Source: Schlesneria sphaerica (GTDB taxonomy: Bacteria > Planctomycetota > Planctomycetia > Planctomycetales > Planctomycetaceae). From it: a DNA stretch of 64,000 nucleotides. Every line of letters begins with the position of its first letter. Position 1 is the first letter of the stretch. The DNA lies in contig NZ_CP172346.1 in the NCBI RefSeq assembly GCF_044336245.1, forward strand, positions 744,001 to 808,000, in the 5' to 3' direction. The translations under genes were made by a program, and so were the position numbers. Below, in pieces: positions 42,526 through 51,930 of the stretch. The notes beneath the pieces were generated by a model. That model worked only from the letters and a program-made list of their open reading frames with translations, ran no database searches and was not told where the DNA came from.

Positions 42526-42566
42526 AGCGGCTACGGCTGTGGCAATTGATTTCTAAACAGCAAAAG

Positions 42567-42595
42567 CCATGGGCTGCCCTTGCGGCAGCCCATGG
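42567..42595 (+). terminator. Strong intrinsic terminator after the DUF1257/AAA/clamp operon
   Basis: CCATGGGCTGCC (42567-42578) pairs perfectly with GGCAGCCCATGG (42584-42595) around the loop CTTGC. A T-rich stretch follows (TCAGTCTTCTTTTA). It separates the 34.4-42.5 kb operon from the defence operon that begins at 42723. Confidence 0.75.
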
Positions 42596-42722
42596 TCAGT
42601 CTTCTTTTAGCTATTAGAAATCGCCGAGCATGGTGCTGAACATACAGGCACCACACCTCCACCCGCTTGTGAAGTCTATCACGGAGGGATAGGCTGTTCG
42701 CTTCAATGACGGAGCGACGCAC

Positions 42723-42992
42723 ATGCGTTATCGACAGACAATAGAGATACACCAAAGGCTTGAGACGGTGCTTCGGTTGGTTCGTACTGGAAAGTACTCC
42801 ACCCCGGCGCTTGCGGAAGCCGTTGGCGTTTCGATCCCGACGATTTCTCGCATCGTGGCTGCTTTGCGAGAACTGGGGCACGAAATCCGCTCGGAAAAAA
42901 CCAAACAGGGCTGGCGGTACGTATGGCTGGCGAAAGCGAAACCGAACGATACAGGTGAGTCGACCGTAAAGAAGAATCGGGAGCGTGATTGA
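42723..42992 (+). CDS. Helix-turn-helix regulator of the defence operon
   Basis: The 89-residue product has a type-11 winged HTH: RLETVLRLVRTGKYSTPALA, then EAVGVSIPTISRIVAALREL and GWRYVWLA. It is the first gene of the operon and ends 3 bp before the helicase start, so it is co-transcribed and probably autoregulates the operon. Small HTH genes at the head of defence operons are common. Confidence 0.75.
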   Translation: MRYRQTIEIHQRLETVLRLVRTGKYSTPALAEAVGVSIPTISRIVAALRELGHEIRSEKTKQGWRYVWLAKAKPNDTGESTVKKNRERD

Positions 42993-42995
42993 CGC

Positions 42996-45900
42996 ATGGC
43001 GACACTTGAACAACTCACACGAGGCGCGGCTGTTCGCGGCATCTTGCCCGATGGCCACGTCACAATCAGCGATGTGCGCTGGATCGGAACTGTTGCCATC
43101 GAAGTGACGTACAAGGATAGCAACGGACGACTCGGCAACGAGTTGCTTTACCGAGACCGCGAGGAAACGCTCGAAGTTGTGGAGTGTGGGCGGCCCTGGA
43201 GTTTTGACGGTGATCCCGAACAGTTCAGATTGCTTTCGGAAGCCAATCGCATCCGTTTAGCCTACCTTTTTGATCCGATGCTGGCAGTTCATACCTCTTT
43301 AGTTGAACCGCTCCCACACCAGATCACAGCGGTCTACGGTGAAATGCTTTCGCGGCAGCCGCTCCGGTTCTTGCTGGCTGACGATCCCGGCGCGGGCAAG
43401 ACAATCATGACGGGCCTGTTCATTAAAGAACTGGTGGCACGCGGCGATCTCCAGCGTTGTCTGATTGTTTGTCCCGGCAACCTCGTGGAGCAATGGCAAG
43501 ACGAACTCGACAGCAAGTTTCATTTGCCGTTCTCAATTATGACGAACGATGCTTTTGAGGCGGCGCGCACTGGCAACTGGTTCAGCGAAAACCCGTTGGC
43601 TATTTGCCGTCTGGACAAGCTGAGTCGAAACGAAGACGTTCAGGCCAAGTTGGCACAGACTGATGACTGGGATCTGATCGTTTGTGACGAATCTCACAAA
43701 CTGAGCGCGACGTACTTTGGGAATGAAGTCAAATACACGAGGCGGTATCACCTGGGGCAGTTGCTCTCGACACTGACGCGGCATTTTCTATTGCTGACCG
43801 CGACTCCGCATAACGGGAAAGAAGCCGATTTTCAGTTATTTATGGCTTTGCTCGACGGCGACCGTTTCGAGGGAAAATTCCGGGACGGTATCCATGTTCA
43901 GGATACCAGCGACATGATGCGGCGACTCGTGAAAGAACAGTTGCTCAAATTCGATGGAACGAAGTTGTTCCCCGAACGTCGCGCTTACACTGTCAATTAC
44001 TCGCTCTCGGATGGGGAAGCTGACCTCTATAAGGATGTCACGGATTACGTGCGCACGGAATTCAACCGGGCCGAGGCGCTGGAAAATAATGGCCGCATGG
44101 GGACAGTGGGCTTTGCACTCACGATCCTGCAACGCCGCCTGGCGTCATCCCCGGAGGCGATTTATCAGTCGCTTCGCCGCCGTCGCGAAAGGCTTGAAAA
44201 GCGACTTCGCGAGGAACAGCTTTTAAAACGCGGTGCCGAAGCCGGTGTTGACCTGTTTGCTGACTTGCCAAAGCTCACCTCCGAAGATTTTGACGATCTT
44301 GATGATGCGCCAGACGAAGAGCTGGAAGCAACCGAGGAAAAAATTGTTGACCAGGCTTCTGCGGCCAGGACGATCGCAGAACTCCGAATTGAGATTACTC
44401 AACTTCAGGATCTCGAACGAACTGCATTGCGTGTCCGTCAGTCTGGCACGGATCGGAAATGGGACGAGTTATCAAAACTCTTGCAGAACAACACTGAGAT
44501 GTTCGATGCGGTTGGTCACCGCCGAAAGCTTGTCATCTTCACCGAGCATCGCGATACGTTGAATTACTTGACCGAGAAAATCAGAGCACTTCTCGGCCGT
44601 CCCGAGACAGTCGCCATCATTCATGGCGGAGTGGGTCGTGAAGAGCGTCGGAAAGCGGAAGAGTCCTTTAAGCACGATAAGGAAGTTGAAATCCTGATCG
44701 CCACTGATGCAGCAGGCGAAGGTATCAATTTGCAGCGTGCTCACTTGATGGTGAATTACGACCTGCCGTGGAACCCCAATCGGCTGGAACAACGATTTGG
44801 CCGAATTCATCGTATTGGCCAATCGGAAGTCTGCCATTTGTGGAATCTGGTCGCCAATGAAACTCGTGAGGGCGAAGTCTACTGTCGATTGCTGCAAAAA
44901 TTGGAAGAAGCGCGCACCGCCCTGGGAGGGCAGGTTTTCGATGTTCTCGGTCAATTAACATTCAACGATCGTCCGCTCCGCGAACTGTTGGTCGAAGCGG
45001 TTCGTTATGGCGACGATGCGGGGCGGAAAGCCGAGTTCTTTCGAGCGGTCGACAACGCCGCAGAACGCGATCGCCTGCGGGAATTAATCGAAGGGCGAGC
45101 GCTGACGCATGATTCGATGGATGTCAGTCGTGTCCGCGCCATCCGTGAAGAGATGGAGCGTGCGGAAGCTCTGCGACTGCAACCGCATTTCATCGCCTCG
45201 TTCTTCATGGAAGCATTCAAGTTGCTGGGGGGCACTGTTCACGAGCGGGAACCTAAACGCTATGAAGTCAAACACGTCCCAGCAGTCATTCGAAATCGGG
45301 ATCGCGAAATTGGGCGGAGTTCTCCTGTTCTCCAGCGTTACGAACGCATCACCTTCGACAAAAACCTGATCAACGTCCCTGGAAAGCCGCTGGCGGCGTT
45401 TGTCTGCCCCGGCCATCCCTTGTTGGACGCGACACTCGATTTGGTTATTGAACGCCATCGTGATTTGCTGAAGCGTGGCGCTGTCCTGATTGACGAGTCC
45501 GATGTGAGTGAATGCCCGAGGGCTTTGCTGTACTTGGAACATTCGATTCAGGATGCGCGAACCGACCGAAACGGAAACCGAAGGGTTGTTTCAAAGCGTC
45601 TACAGTTCGTCGAAGTCGATGAAAAAGGCAACACACGTAACGCTGGCCCGGCGCCATATCTCGACTATCGCCCCCCAACGAGTGATGAAGTCGAAATAAT
45701 TAATAAGCAGGTGACTGCCGAATGGATGCGGACCAATCTTGAATCGCAGGCTATGGACCATGCGGCGCTGCATCTTGTGCCTGATCACCTGCAAGAAGTT
45801 CGTTCTCGCAAAGAGAACATTATCGATAAAACAAAAGCGGCAGTTCGTGATCGATTGACGAAAGAGATCAATTTCTGGGATCACAGGGCTGCGATGCTTA

Positions 45901-46508
45901 AGGACCAGGAACTCGCGGGCAAGGTCAATGCCAAGCTTAATTCCGGTAAGGCACGTGAGCGTGCTGACGATTTAACGGGGCGACTACAAAAACGCCTGAC
46001 CGAGTTAGACCAGGAGCGCAAGCTCTCGCCGCTACCGCCGGTGGTGCTTGGTGGCGCGATGATAGTCCCTATTGGTTTGCTCAGAAAGGCGATGGGAAAA
46101 GGCGAATCCCAGCCACCGGCCTTCGCCTTGAGTACCGAGGAGTCCGAGCGTCGCGGAATGGAAGCCGTCATGAAGACCGAACGCCAACTTGGGTTCATCC
46201 CGCGAGACGTAAGCGAAAAGAATCTTGGCTATGACATGGAGTCGTCCATCCCGGACACGGGTTTGCTGCGCTTCATCGAGGTCAAAGCTCGGGTTCGCGG
46301 CGCGGCGACCATTACGATCACCAAGAACGAAATCCTGACGGGTCTCAACAAACCAGAGCAGTTCATCCTGGCCGTGGTTTTGCTCGATCCTCATGGAGAA
46401 GAGGTGCGATACGTTCGCAATCCATTCGACCAGGAGCCCGACTTCAAGGCAACCAGCGTCAATTATGACCTCGTCAGATTGCTGGCTCTGGCAAAGGAGC
46501 CTGCATGA
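42996..46508 (+). CDS. SNF2-family helicase with C-terminal DUF3883 (helicase of an Hma-like system)
   Basis: The 1170-residue product starts MATLEQLTRGAAVRGIL. The helicase core has Walker A LLADDPGAGKTIMTGL (residues 127-142), DESH at 231-234, LLTATPHNGKEADFQLF (motif III), and motifs V-VI in LIATDAAGEGINLQRAHLMV and QRFGRIHRIGQ. The C-terminus has DUF3883 (SEKNLGYDMESS, LLRFIEVKARV), a PD-(D/E)XK-like fold. Related helicases occur in DISARM (DrmD) and in the helicase-methyltransferase-ATPase set. DrmA, DrmB and DrmC are absent here, so DISARM is excluded. It likely translocates on invading DNA. Confidence 0.9.
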   Translation: MATLEQLTRGAAVRGILPDGHVTISDVRWIGTVAIEVTYKDSNGRLGNELLYRDREETLEVVECGRPWSFDGDPEQFRLLSEANRIRLAYLFDPMLAVHTSLVEPLPHQITAVYGEMLSRQPLRFLLADDPGAGKTIMTGLFIKELVARGDLQRCLIVCPGNLVEQWQDELDSKFHLPFSIMTNDAFEAARTGNWFSENPLAICRLDKLSRNEDVQAKLAQTDDWDLIVCDESHKLSATYFGNEVKYTRRYHLGQLLSTLTRHFLLLTATPHNGKEADFQLFMALLDGDRFEGKFRDGIHVQDTSDMMRRLVKEQLLKFDGTKLFPERRAYTVNYSLSDGEADLYKDVTDYVRTEFNRAEALENNGRMGTVGFALTILQRRLASSPEAIYQSLRRRRERLEKRLREEQLLKRGAEAGVDLFADLPKLTSEDFDDLDDAPDEELEATEEKIVDQASAARTIAELRIEITQLQDLERTALRVRQSGTDRKWDELSKLLQNNTEMFDAVGHRRKLVIFTEHRDTLNYLTEKIRALLGRPETVAIIHGGVGREERRKAEESFKHDKEVEILIATDAAGEGINLQRAHLMVNYDLPWNPNRLEQRFGRIHRIGQSEVCHLWNLVANETREGEVYCRLLQKLEEARTALGGQVFDVLGQLTFNDRPLRELLVEAVRYGDDAGRKAEFFRAVDNAAERDRLRELIEGRALTHDSMDVSRVRAIREEMERAEALRLQPHFIASFFMEAFKLLGGTVHEREPKRYEVKHVPAVIRNRDREIGRSSPVLQRYERITFDKNLINVPGKPLAAFVCPGHPLLDATLDLVIERHRDLLKRGAVLIDESDVSECPRALLYLEHSIQDARTDRNGNRRVVSKRLQFVEVDEKGNTRNAGPAPYLDYRPPTSDEVEIINKQVTAEWMRTNLESQAMDHAALHLVPDHLQEVRSRKENIIDKTKAAVRDRLTKEINFWDHRAAMLKDQELAGKVNAKLNSGKARERADDLTGRLQKRLTELDQERKLSPLPPVVLGGAMIVPIGLLRKAMGKGESQPPAFALSTEESERRGMEAVMKTERQLGFIPRDVSEKNLGYDMESSIPDTGLLRFIEVKARVRGAATITITKNEILTGLNKPEQFILAVVLLDPHGEEVRYVRNPFDQEPDFKATSVNYDLVRLLALAKEPA

Positions 46509-47614
46509 GCAAGGCACCGAAGAAGGGAACAAAGAAGAGCCTCGCACGGCAGGTCACGGCGAGTCCTCCGTCCCCAGCCGACTTCGATGTCGTCATTCGG
46601 CTGATCGATGCCGCACGGACACGGGCTGTTGCAGCCGTCAACACCACGTTGATCGAGCTGTATTGGAGCATCGGCGAGTACATCACTCGGAAAATTGCCG
46701 ACGATGGTTGGGGGCAAGGCACAGTCGCGGTTCTTGCCGACTGCATCAAAAGGCGTTTTCCGTCAGTCAGGGGCTATTCCGCTCAAAACCTATGGCGGAT
46801 GCGGCAGTTTTTCGAGACTTACCGCGATCAGCCAAAACTCTCAGCGCTGCTGAGAGAATTGTCCTGGACTCACAATTTACTGATCTTGGGCAAGTCAAAA
46901 CGGGCTGAGGAACGTGAGTTCTACCTGCGCATGGCGTGTGCCCAGAAATGGTCCAGCCGGGAACTGGAACGGCAACTCGCAGGAGCCTTGTTCGAGCGTG
47001 TGGCCCTTTCGCCGACAAAACTCTCACCACCGCTGAGAGAACTGCACCCTGACGCAGCAACCGTCTTCAAGGACAGTTACCTCGTCGAGTTTCTCGACCT
47101 TCCGCCCGAGTACTCCGAAGCCGACCTTCAACAAGGTTTGGTCGAACAACTCAAGAAGTTCCTGATCGAACTCGGTCGTGACTTCTGCTACGTCGGCAGC
47201 CAGTACCCACTCCAGGTCGGCGGGCGGGATTTTGCCCTCGATCTGCTCTTTTTCAACCGCGCGCTTAATTGCCTGGTCGCCATTGAACTCAAAGTTGTTG
47301 AGTTCGAGCCAGAACACCTGGGAAAGCTTCAGTTCTATTTGGAGGCTCTCGACCGGGACGTGAAAAAGCCACATGAACAGCCATCCATCGGCGTGCTTCT
47401 CTGTGCGACGAAGAACCACGAAGTCGTCGAATATGCATTGAGTCGGTCGATGTCGCCGTCACTGGTCTCAGAATATCAGACTCGGTTACCTGACAAGAAA
47501 CTGCTCCAAACCAAGCTCCACGAGTTCTACGAACTGGCCAACGAACAGGCGAAACTACCGGCCATTGAGGAAAAGAAACCGGTCAAGACGCGAATGAAAG
47601 GACGCAAAAAATGA
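46505..47614 (+). CDS. DUF1016 family PDDEXK nuclease (YhcG-like)
   Basis: The 369-residue product has the DUF1016 N-terminal domain (TTLIELYWSIGEYITRK and GYSAQNLWRMRQFFETY) and the C-terminal PDDEXK nuclease. In the latter, GGRDFALDLLFFNRALNCLV and AIELKVVEFEPEHLGKLQFY contain the D...ExK motif. Its start overlaps the helicase stop by 4 bp (ATGA), showing translational coupling. DUF1016 nucleases occur as stand-alone genes and inside restriction and defence loci. In this operon it is a likely effector nuclease. Confidence 0.88.
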   Translation: MSKAPKKGTKKSLARQVTASPPSPADFDVVIRLIDAARTRAVAAVNTTLIELYWSIGEYITRKIADDGWGQGTVAVLADCIKRRFPSVRGYSAQNLWRMRQFFETYRDQPKLSALLRELSWTHNLLILGKSKRAEEREFYLRMACAQKWSSRELERQLAGALFERVALSPTKLSPPLRELHPDAATVFKDSYLVEFLDLPPEYSEADLQQGLVEQLKKFLIELGRDFCYVGSQYPLQVGGRDFALDLLFFNRALNCLVAIELKVVEFEPEHLGKLQFYLEALDRDVKKPHEQPSIGVLLCATKNHEVVEYALSRSMSPSLVSEYQTRLPDKKLLQTKLHEFYELANEQAKLPAIEEKKPVKTRMKGRKK

Positions 47615-47778
47615 GCACACCCTACCGGCGCCGTCTGCCGACGAAGGGCGAATCAGCACCCATGAAAACACAGGCGCCGGAGGAACGAGTACGGGACCAC
47701 CTTGAATTGACGGCCAAGATTACGCCGCGTGCCAATTGTTTGAAAAGGCAATCGTTCCTTAATGATGTCGATTATTGA
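47611..47778 (+). CDS. Small ORF, 55 residues, bridging nuclease and GTPase genes
   Basis: ATG at 47611 overlaps the DUF1016 stop (ATGA). The product begins MSTPYRRRLPTKGESAPMKT and ends KRQSFLNDVDY. It is basic and Pro/Arg-rich. No family is recognised. The coupled overlap is the only argument that it is translated; it may be a remnant of a lost gene. Confidence 0.4.
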   Translation: MSTPYRRRLPTKGESAPMKTQAPEERVRDHLELTAKITPRANCLKRQSFLNDVDY

Positions 47779-47823
47779 ATAGCAGCCAACTGTGAATGAC
47801 GTACGGACTCAAAGATGAGACCC

Positions 47824-50139
47824 ATGACACAATCTCCACCAACCAAACCGATCGCACCAAAAGAACTGCAGCTTCGCATAAAATCTGCATACGATTCTGT
47901 TCGGGCATTCGTGGAATCGCGAGGAAATGAACGGTTGCGTTCGCTATGGCCTGAGTGGAACAAGCGATTTCACGAGATTTTTGAGGGGACAAAGCTGCGC
48001 CCCGAAGTCGCAATTTCACTTGTGGGCGGGACAGGTGCTGGTAAAAGCACCCTCTTGAATTCATTGATCGGCGCCCGCGTTTTACCAGTCAGCAATATGC
48101 GCGCATGTACCGCAGCGATTTGCGAAGTCAGCTTCGACGAGGGGCCTTTTCACGCCCGAATTGAATTCGTGTCGCGTGACGCCTGGGAACAAGAGGTCGG
48201 TCTGCTCCTGGCGGATCTTCGTGACTTGCAAACTTCACTGGCTGATTCTCCGGAACAGAATGGGTTTGATCTTACGAATCAGATGTCCCGATCTGTTCGC
48301 GATAAACTGTTGGCGGTCTACAGTTCCAACGACGATTCTTCGGCAAGCACATTCGACCCTTTTAACCTTTGCGAACCTGCGGAGATCCGCGAAGCGCTCG
48401 ATACCGGCGTCACCGAATTCGCTTCGCCGGACCTGAAGGAATTTCGCAAATTGGTCGCGCGCTATTTGGATTCTCAACATCGGTTTTGGCCAATCGTCAA
48501 AACTGTTTCCATTCGAGGAAGATTTGAGCCCCTTCGCGATGGTGCCAAGCTGGTCGATTTGCCAGGAATTAATGATCCCAATGAGGCACGCGAGGAAGTC
48601 ACCAAAACTCACCTGAAAACATGCCGCTTTGTTTGGCTGGTTTTCAATATCAAACGAGCCCTCACACGAGATGCAATCAACTTGATGCAGTCGGACGACT
48701 TTCTACGGCAAGTGGTTATGGACGGAAGATCAGATGCCCTGACGTTCGTTGGGACTGCTGCTGACGATGTCGATCTGGAAACGGGCATCGAAGAGTTCGG
48801 ATTGGATGAAATATCAGAGGTTACGGAGGTCGTCGCCGCAAGAAACAAAGCGGTACGGAATGTCGTCTCTAGCCAATTAGACGACTTGGCCTTTCGGCTT
48901 GGAGAAATGGCTCGGGAAGATCGAGCGACTGCCACAAAGCTTGCGACGCGCCTCAAATCCTCAAAGATGTTTACGGTTTCCTCCCGAGAGTTTCTGCGAC
49001 TCAACGGACTTGCCAACACAACATCCGCGGGATTTCACGACGTCGTTCAAACAGAAATTCCAGCTCTCGTTGACCATATGCGAAGTATCTGTGGGGCATA
49101 CGGCCGCTCTGCTCATTGCGCGTCACTCTATCGCCAATTCCAAAATCTGCATGCCGAGATCAGAAGAGAAGCGCAATCACAGCAAACGCAATTGAAGTCA
49201 CAAGCTGAAGTTAGTGAGCGTGGCCAAGAGGAAGTGAGGGCGGCCGTCAAAGCCGCTCAGACGTTTCTCGAAAGAGACCTCGAAAATACAAAAGAACACT
49301 TGGTTCAAGCTCTGGACGCTGATCAGTCGCTTTTGTCGGAGAGAGTGAGACGCGCTGTAGATCGGGCGAGAATTGAACTCGATCAGACGATTGCCCGCTG
49401 GAGCCGGATACATTGGGGGACACTTCGAGCGGTCTGCCGTCGAGGTGGCACGCATGTTGGCGCTAACGGCCGAAATGATTTCCCATCGGACTTATCAAAG
49501 CCAGTACTGGACGGTGTGGCATTCGCCTGGTCCGATTTTTTCGGTGAACGGCTGATCCAAACGCTCGAGCGATGGACGGATCGCCTGGTCCGGAGTGCTG
49601 ATGATTGTCGCGGTCGACTCGCAAAATCACTTTCAGAGTCGTCTGAAGTGTCGCCATCAATGACGAGCAGCCTCGACGGGATTCTCGAAACAACGGAACG
49701 CATCGTTCGTGAGATTCTAGAACAGGCAAAGCTGAATATGGAGGGCAAGATCCAACACGAACAGCGAACGCTTTATGAAACGGTTCCACTCCGGGTCAAG
49801 GCAAATATGCAGGCCGCCTTCGACGACGCTGCTAATGAATCCGGTTCCGGAATGAAACAACGGATGGTGGAGACGCTAGCCACCCATGCACACCGTGTGG
49901 CTCAAGTTATGTTCGACGATGCGCGCGATGCCATCTTGAGTGGTGTGCGGGGGCTGAACGATTGGCTAGCGCGTGAGTTCGACAAAATGATCGAAGCCGT
50001 TCGTCGTAATGTGTCACTTGCAGCCGACAATTTGGTCGCGGAGGGCCCACGTATGACATTGCAGATCATCGAAGCAGAGCAAGCCATTCTCACTGATCTG
50101 ATGGCATTAATAGGCAGTTTCGAGGAGGAACAATGTTGA
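47824..50139 (+). CDS. Dynamin-like GTPase inside the defence operon
   Basis: I choose ATG 47824 (MTQSPPTKPIAPKELQLRI); 47815 is also possible. The 771-residue product has G1 ISLVGGTGAGKSTLLNSLIG near residue 65, a G2 threonine in NMRACTAAICEV, and G3 KLVDLPGINDPNEAR near 243. A long helical region follows (coiled coils such as LKSQAEVSERGQEEVRAAVK) with an amphipathic end. It has no transmembrane hairpin typical of fusion dynamins. Large GTPases of this type occur in some defence loci and may sense or remodel membranes or act as abortive-infection switches. It lies in the middle of the helicase/methyltransferase/ATPase operon. Confidence 0.8.
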   Translation: MTQSPPTKPIAPKELQLRIKSAYDSVRAFVESRGNERLRSLWPEWNKRFHEIFEGTKLRPEVAISLVGGTGAGKSTLLNSLIGARVLPVSNMRACTAAICEVSFDEGPFHARIEFVSRDAWEQEVGLLLADLRDLQTSLADSPEQNGFDLTNQMSRSVRDKLLAVYSSNDDSSASTFDPFNLCEPAEIREALDTGVTEFASPDLKEFRKLVARYLDSQHRFWPIVKTVSIRGRFEPLRDGAKLVDLPGINDPNEAREEVTKTHLKTCRFVWLVFNIKRALTRDAINLMQSDDFLRQVVMDGRSDALTFVGTAADDVDLETGIEEFGLDEISEVTEVVAARNKAVRNVVSSQLDDLAFRLGEMAREDRATATKLATRLKSSKMFTVSSREFLRLNGLANTTSAGFHDVVQTEIPALVDHMRSICGAYGRSAHCASLYRQFQNLHAEIRREAQSQQTQLKSQAEVSERGQEEVRAAVKAAQTFLERDLENTKEHLVQALDADQSLLSERVRRAVDRARIELDQTIARWSRIHWGTLRAVCRRGGTHVGANGRNDFPSDLSKPVLDGVAFAWSDFFGERLIQTLERWTDRLVRSADDCRGRLAKSLSESSEVSPSMTSSLDGILETTERIVREILEQAKLNMEGKIQHEQRTLYETVPLRVKANMQAAFDDAANESGSGMKQRMVETLATHAHRVAQVMFDDARDAILSGVRGLNDWLAREFDKMIEAVRRNVSLAADNLVAEGPRMTLQIIEAEQAILTDLMALIGSFEEEQC

Positions 50140-50228
50140 ATCATACGCTGCGATGTTTCCACGGTTCGGCGACTCAACCGGTATGGTGGACAGGTCAATC
50201 GCTGACGCATTTACGGGAGCCAGCATGA
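50133..50228 (+). CDS. 31-residue ORF overlapping both neighbours
   Basis: ATG at 50133 lies inside the last codons of the GTPase gene, after a perfect GAGGAGGAA site. The frame MLNHTLRCFHGSATQPVWW ends with a TGA that overlaps the ATG of the DUF262 gene (ATGA). The double overlap suggests a leader-like or coupling peptide; there is no family match. Confidence 0.4.
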   Translation: MLNHTLRCFHGSATQPVWWTGQSLTHLREPA

Positions 50229-51925
50229 GTCTTTTTGAGGACACCAATCCCAGAGCATTAAAAGACCTGCTGGCCGAAGTTCATTCGCGCACGATGGTGC
50301 TACCCGATTTCCAGCGTGATTTCGTGTGGGAACCGGGGGCCACGCAGGAGTTGATTGTTTCGATTGCGAACAACTATCCGGCCGGCAGCCTTCTACGCGT
50401 GCGTGACGCCAAACGCGTCTTTGCTGCTCGAGAGTTCGAAGGCGCGCCGAGTCTTGGCGGGCAAAAGCATACATTCTTGGTTCTGGATGGGCAGCAGCGG
50501 CTCACCTCGCTCTATCAGGCGTTCTACGGTGTTGGCGAGCATCGGTATTATCTCCGTTTGAAAACATTGCTGGACGGTGGTGACTTCGAGGAATCGATCT
50601 TTCACGTGCGTGCCTCGACTAAGTGGTCCAAGGCCATCGAGAGCATCGACCTGCAAGCTCAGGAGCTAATTCTTCCACTGAGTGTTCTGAAGGGCGGCGC
50701 TGGAGGTTTCCTTCAATGGCTGTTGCAAGTCACAAATCCAATGCCGCCGGACGAACGCACGAAAATGCTGGACGCCCTCACCAAGATCAACGATCAGTGG
50801 ATCAAAACAATCGATGATTATCACTTCCCTGTGGTCACACTCTCGGACAAGACTGAGCCGGATGCCCTCTGCACGATCTTCGAGACCCTGAACCGCACTG
50901 GGGTCAAGCTCAGTGTCTTTGAGCTGTTGACGGCTCGATTCTGGCCACACCAAATCAAACTTCGAGAACTTTGGCAGGCTGCCTGCGACACGCAGCCGAT
51001 CATCGGAGATTTCGAAGTTGACCCTTATTACATGCTTCAATCGATCGCCTTAGCAAGTCGTAAGGCTCCCTCGTGCAAGCGCAGTGATGTTCTGAATCTT
51101 GCTCCAGGAGACATCGACAAATGGTGGCAACCGGTCGTGTCCGGAATGGCGTTGACGCTGACAATTCTGCGGGATGACTGCAAAGTCATGTTGCCGAAGT
51201 GGCTACCGTATCAAACGATGTTGGCTCCGTTTGCAGCGGTGTTGGCCAAATCGGGGATGCCGAAGAACGCGGAAGCTGGTGCTCATCGTGAGAAATTGAA
51301 ACGATGGTTCTGGTCTTCCGTGTTCGGGCAGGCTTACGAAAGTGCGCCGAACAGCCAGTCGGCCAAGGACGTTGGTGAGTTAATTGCGTGGCTTGCAGGC
51401 GGTCCGCCACCAGAGTCCGTCAAGTCCGTTCGATTCGATCCGAAGTCACTGCGAGATGTCACTCCGCGACAACGATCAATTTACCGCGGCACGATCTGCC
51501 TGATTCTGGGTAGCGGTACCGGCGCTCGCGATTTCCACACACAGGCGGTCATTACCGGCAACTTGATGAGCGAACTGGGCATCGATGATCACCATGTCTT
51601 TCCGGACGATTTCTTGGCAAAGAAGGGTGTATCACTTGCAAGAACACGCGACTGCGTTCTCAACCGAACACTCATTGATCGCACTACCAACCAGATGATT
51701 AGCAATCGGGCACCTTCGGACTATCTGACCGACATCCAAAAAACGCCGGGCTTTCCATTCGACGCAGTGCTGTCCTCGCACTGTCTGCCCACTGGTGAGG
51801 CATCACCTTTCTGGACTGACGACTATGAGACGTTTCTGTCCTGGCGGCAAAATCGCCTGTGGCAAGAAATCAAACGAGTCACGGGAATAACTGAGGCATC
51901 CGACCTCGAAGCGGAAGAAGTTTAA
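50225..51925 (+). CDS. DUF262 domain protein with HNH-like C-terminus (GmrSD-type)
   Basis: The start at 50225 (MSLFEDTNPRALKDLLAEV) gives 566 residues. The DUF262 domain has VLPDFQRDFVWEPGATQELI and the nucleotide-binding LVLDGQQRLTSLYQ near residue 88. The C-terminal part has DDHHVFPDDFLAKKG and DCVLNRTLIDRTTNQMISNR, matching the DUF1524/HNH nuclease pattern. GmrSD proteins cleave modified phage DNA in an NTP-dependent way. Here the gene sits directly before a DNA methyltransferase, so it may distinguish modified from unmodified DNA within this system. Confidence 0.83.
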   Translation: MSLFEDTNPRALKDLLAEVHSRTMVLPDFQRDFVWEPGATQELIVSIANNYPAGSLLRVRDAKRVFAAREFEGAPSLGGQKHTFLVLDGQQRLTSLYQAFYGVGEHRYYLRLKTLLDGGDFEESIFHVRASTKWSKAIESIDLQAQELILPLSVLKGGAGGFLQWLLQVTNPMPPDERTKMLDALTKINDQWIKTIDDYHFPVVTLSDKTEPDALCTIFETLNRTGVKLSVFELLTARFWPHQIKLRELWQAACDTQPIIGDFEVDPYYMLQSIALASRKAPSCKRSDVLNLAPGDIDKWWQPVVSGMALTLTILRDDCKVMLPKWLPYQTMLAPFAAVLAKSGMPKNAEAGAHREKLKRWFWSSVFGQAYESAPNSQSAKDVGELIAWLAGGPPPESVKSVRFDPKSLRDVTPRQRSIYRGTICLILGSGTGARDFHTQAVITGNLMSELGIDDHHVFPDDFLAKKGVSLARTRDCVLNRTLIDRTTNQMISNRAPSDYLTDIQKTPGFPFDAVLSSHCLPTGEASPFWTDDYETFLSWRQNRLWQEIKRVTGITEASDLEAEEV

Positions 51926-51930
51926 GCAGC

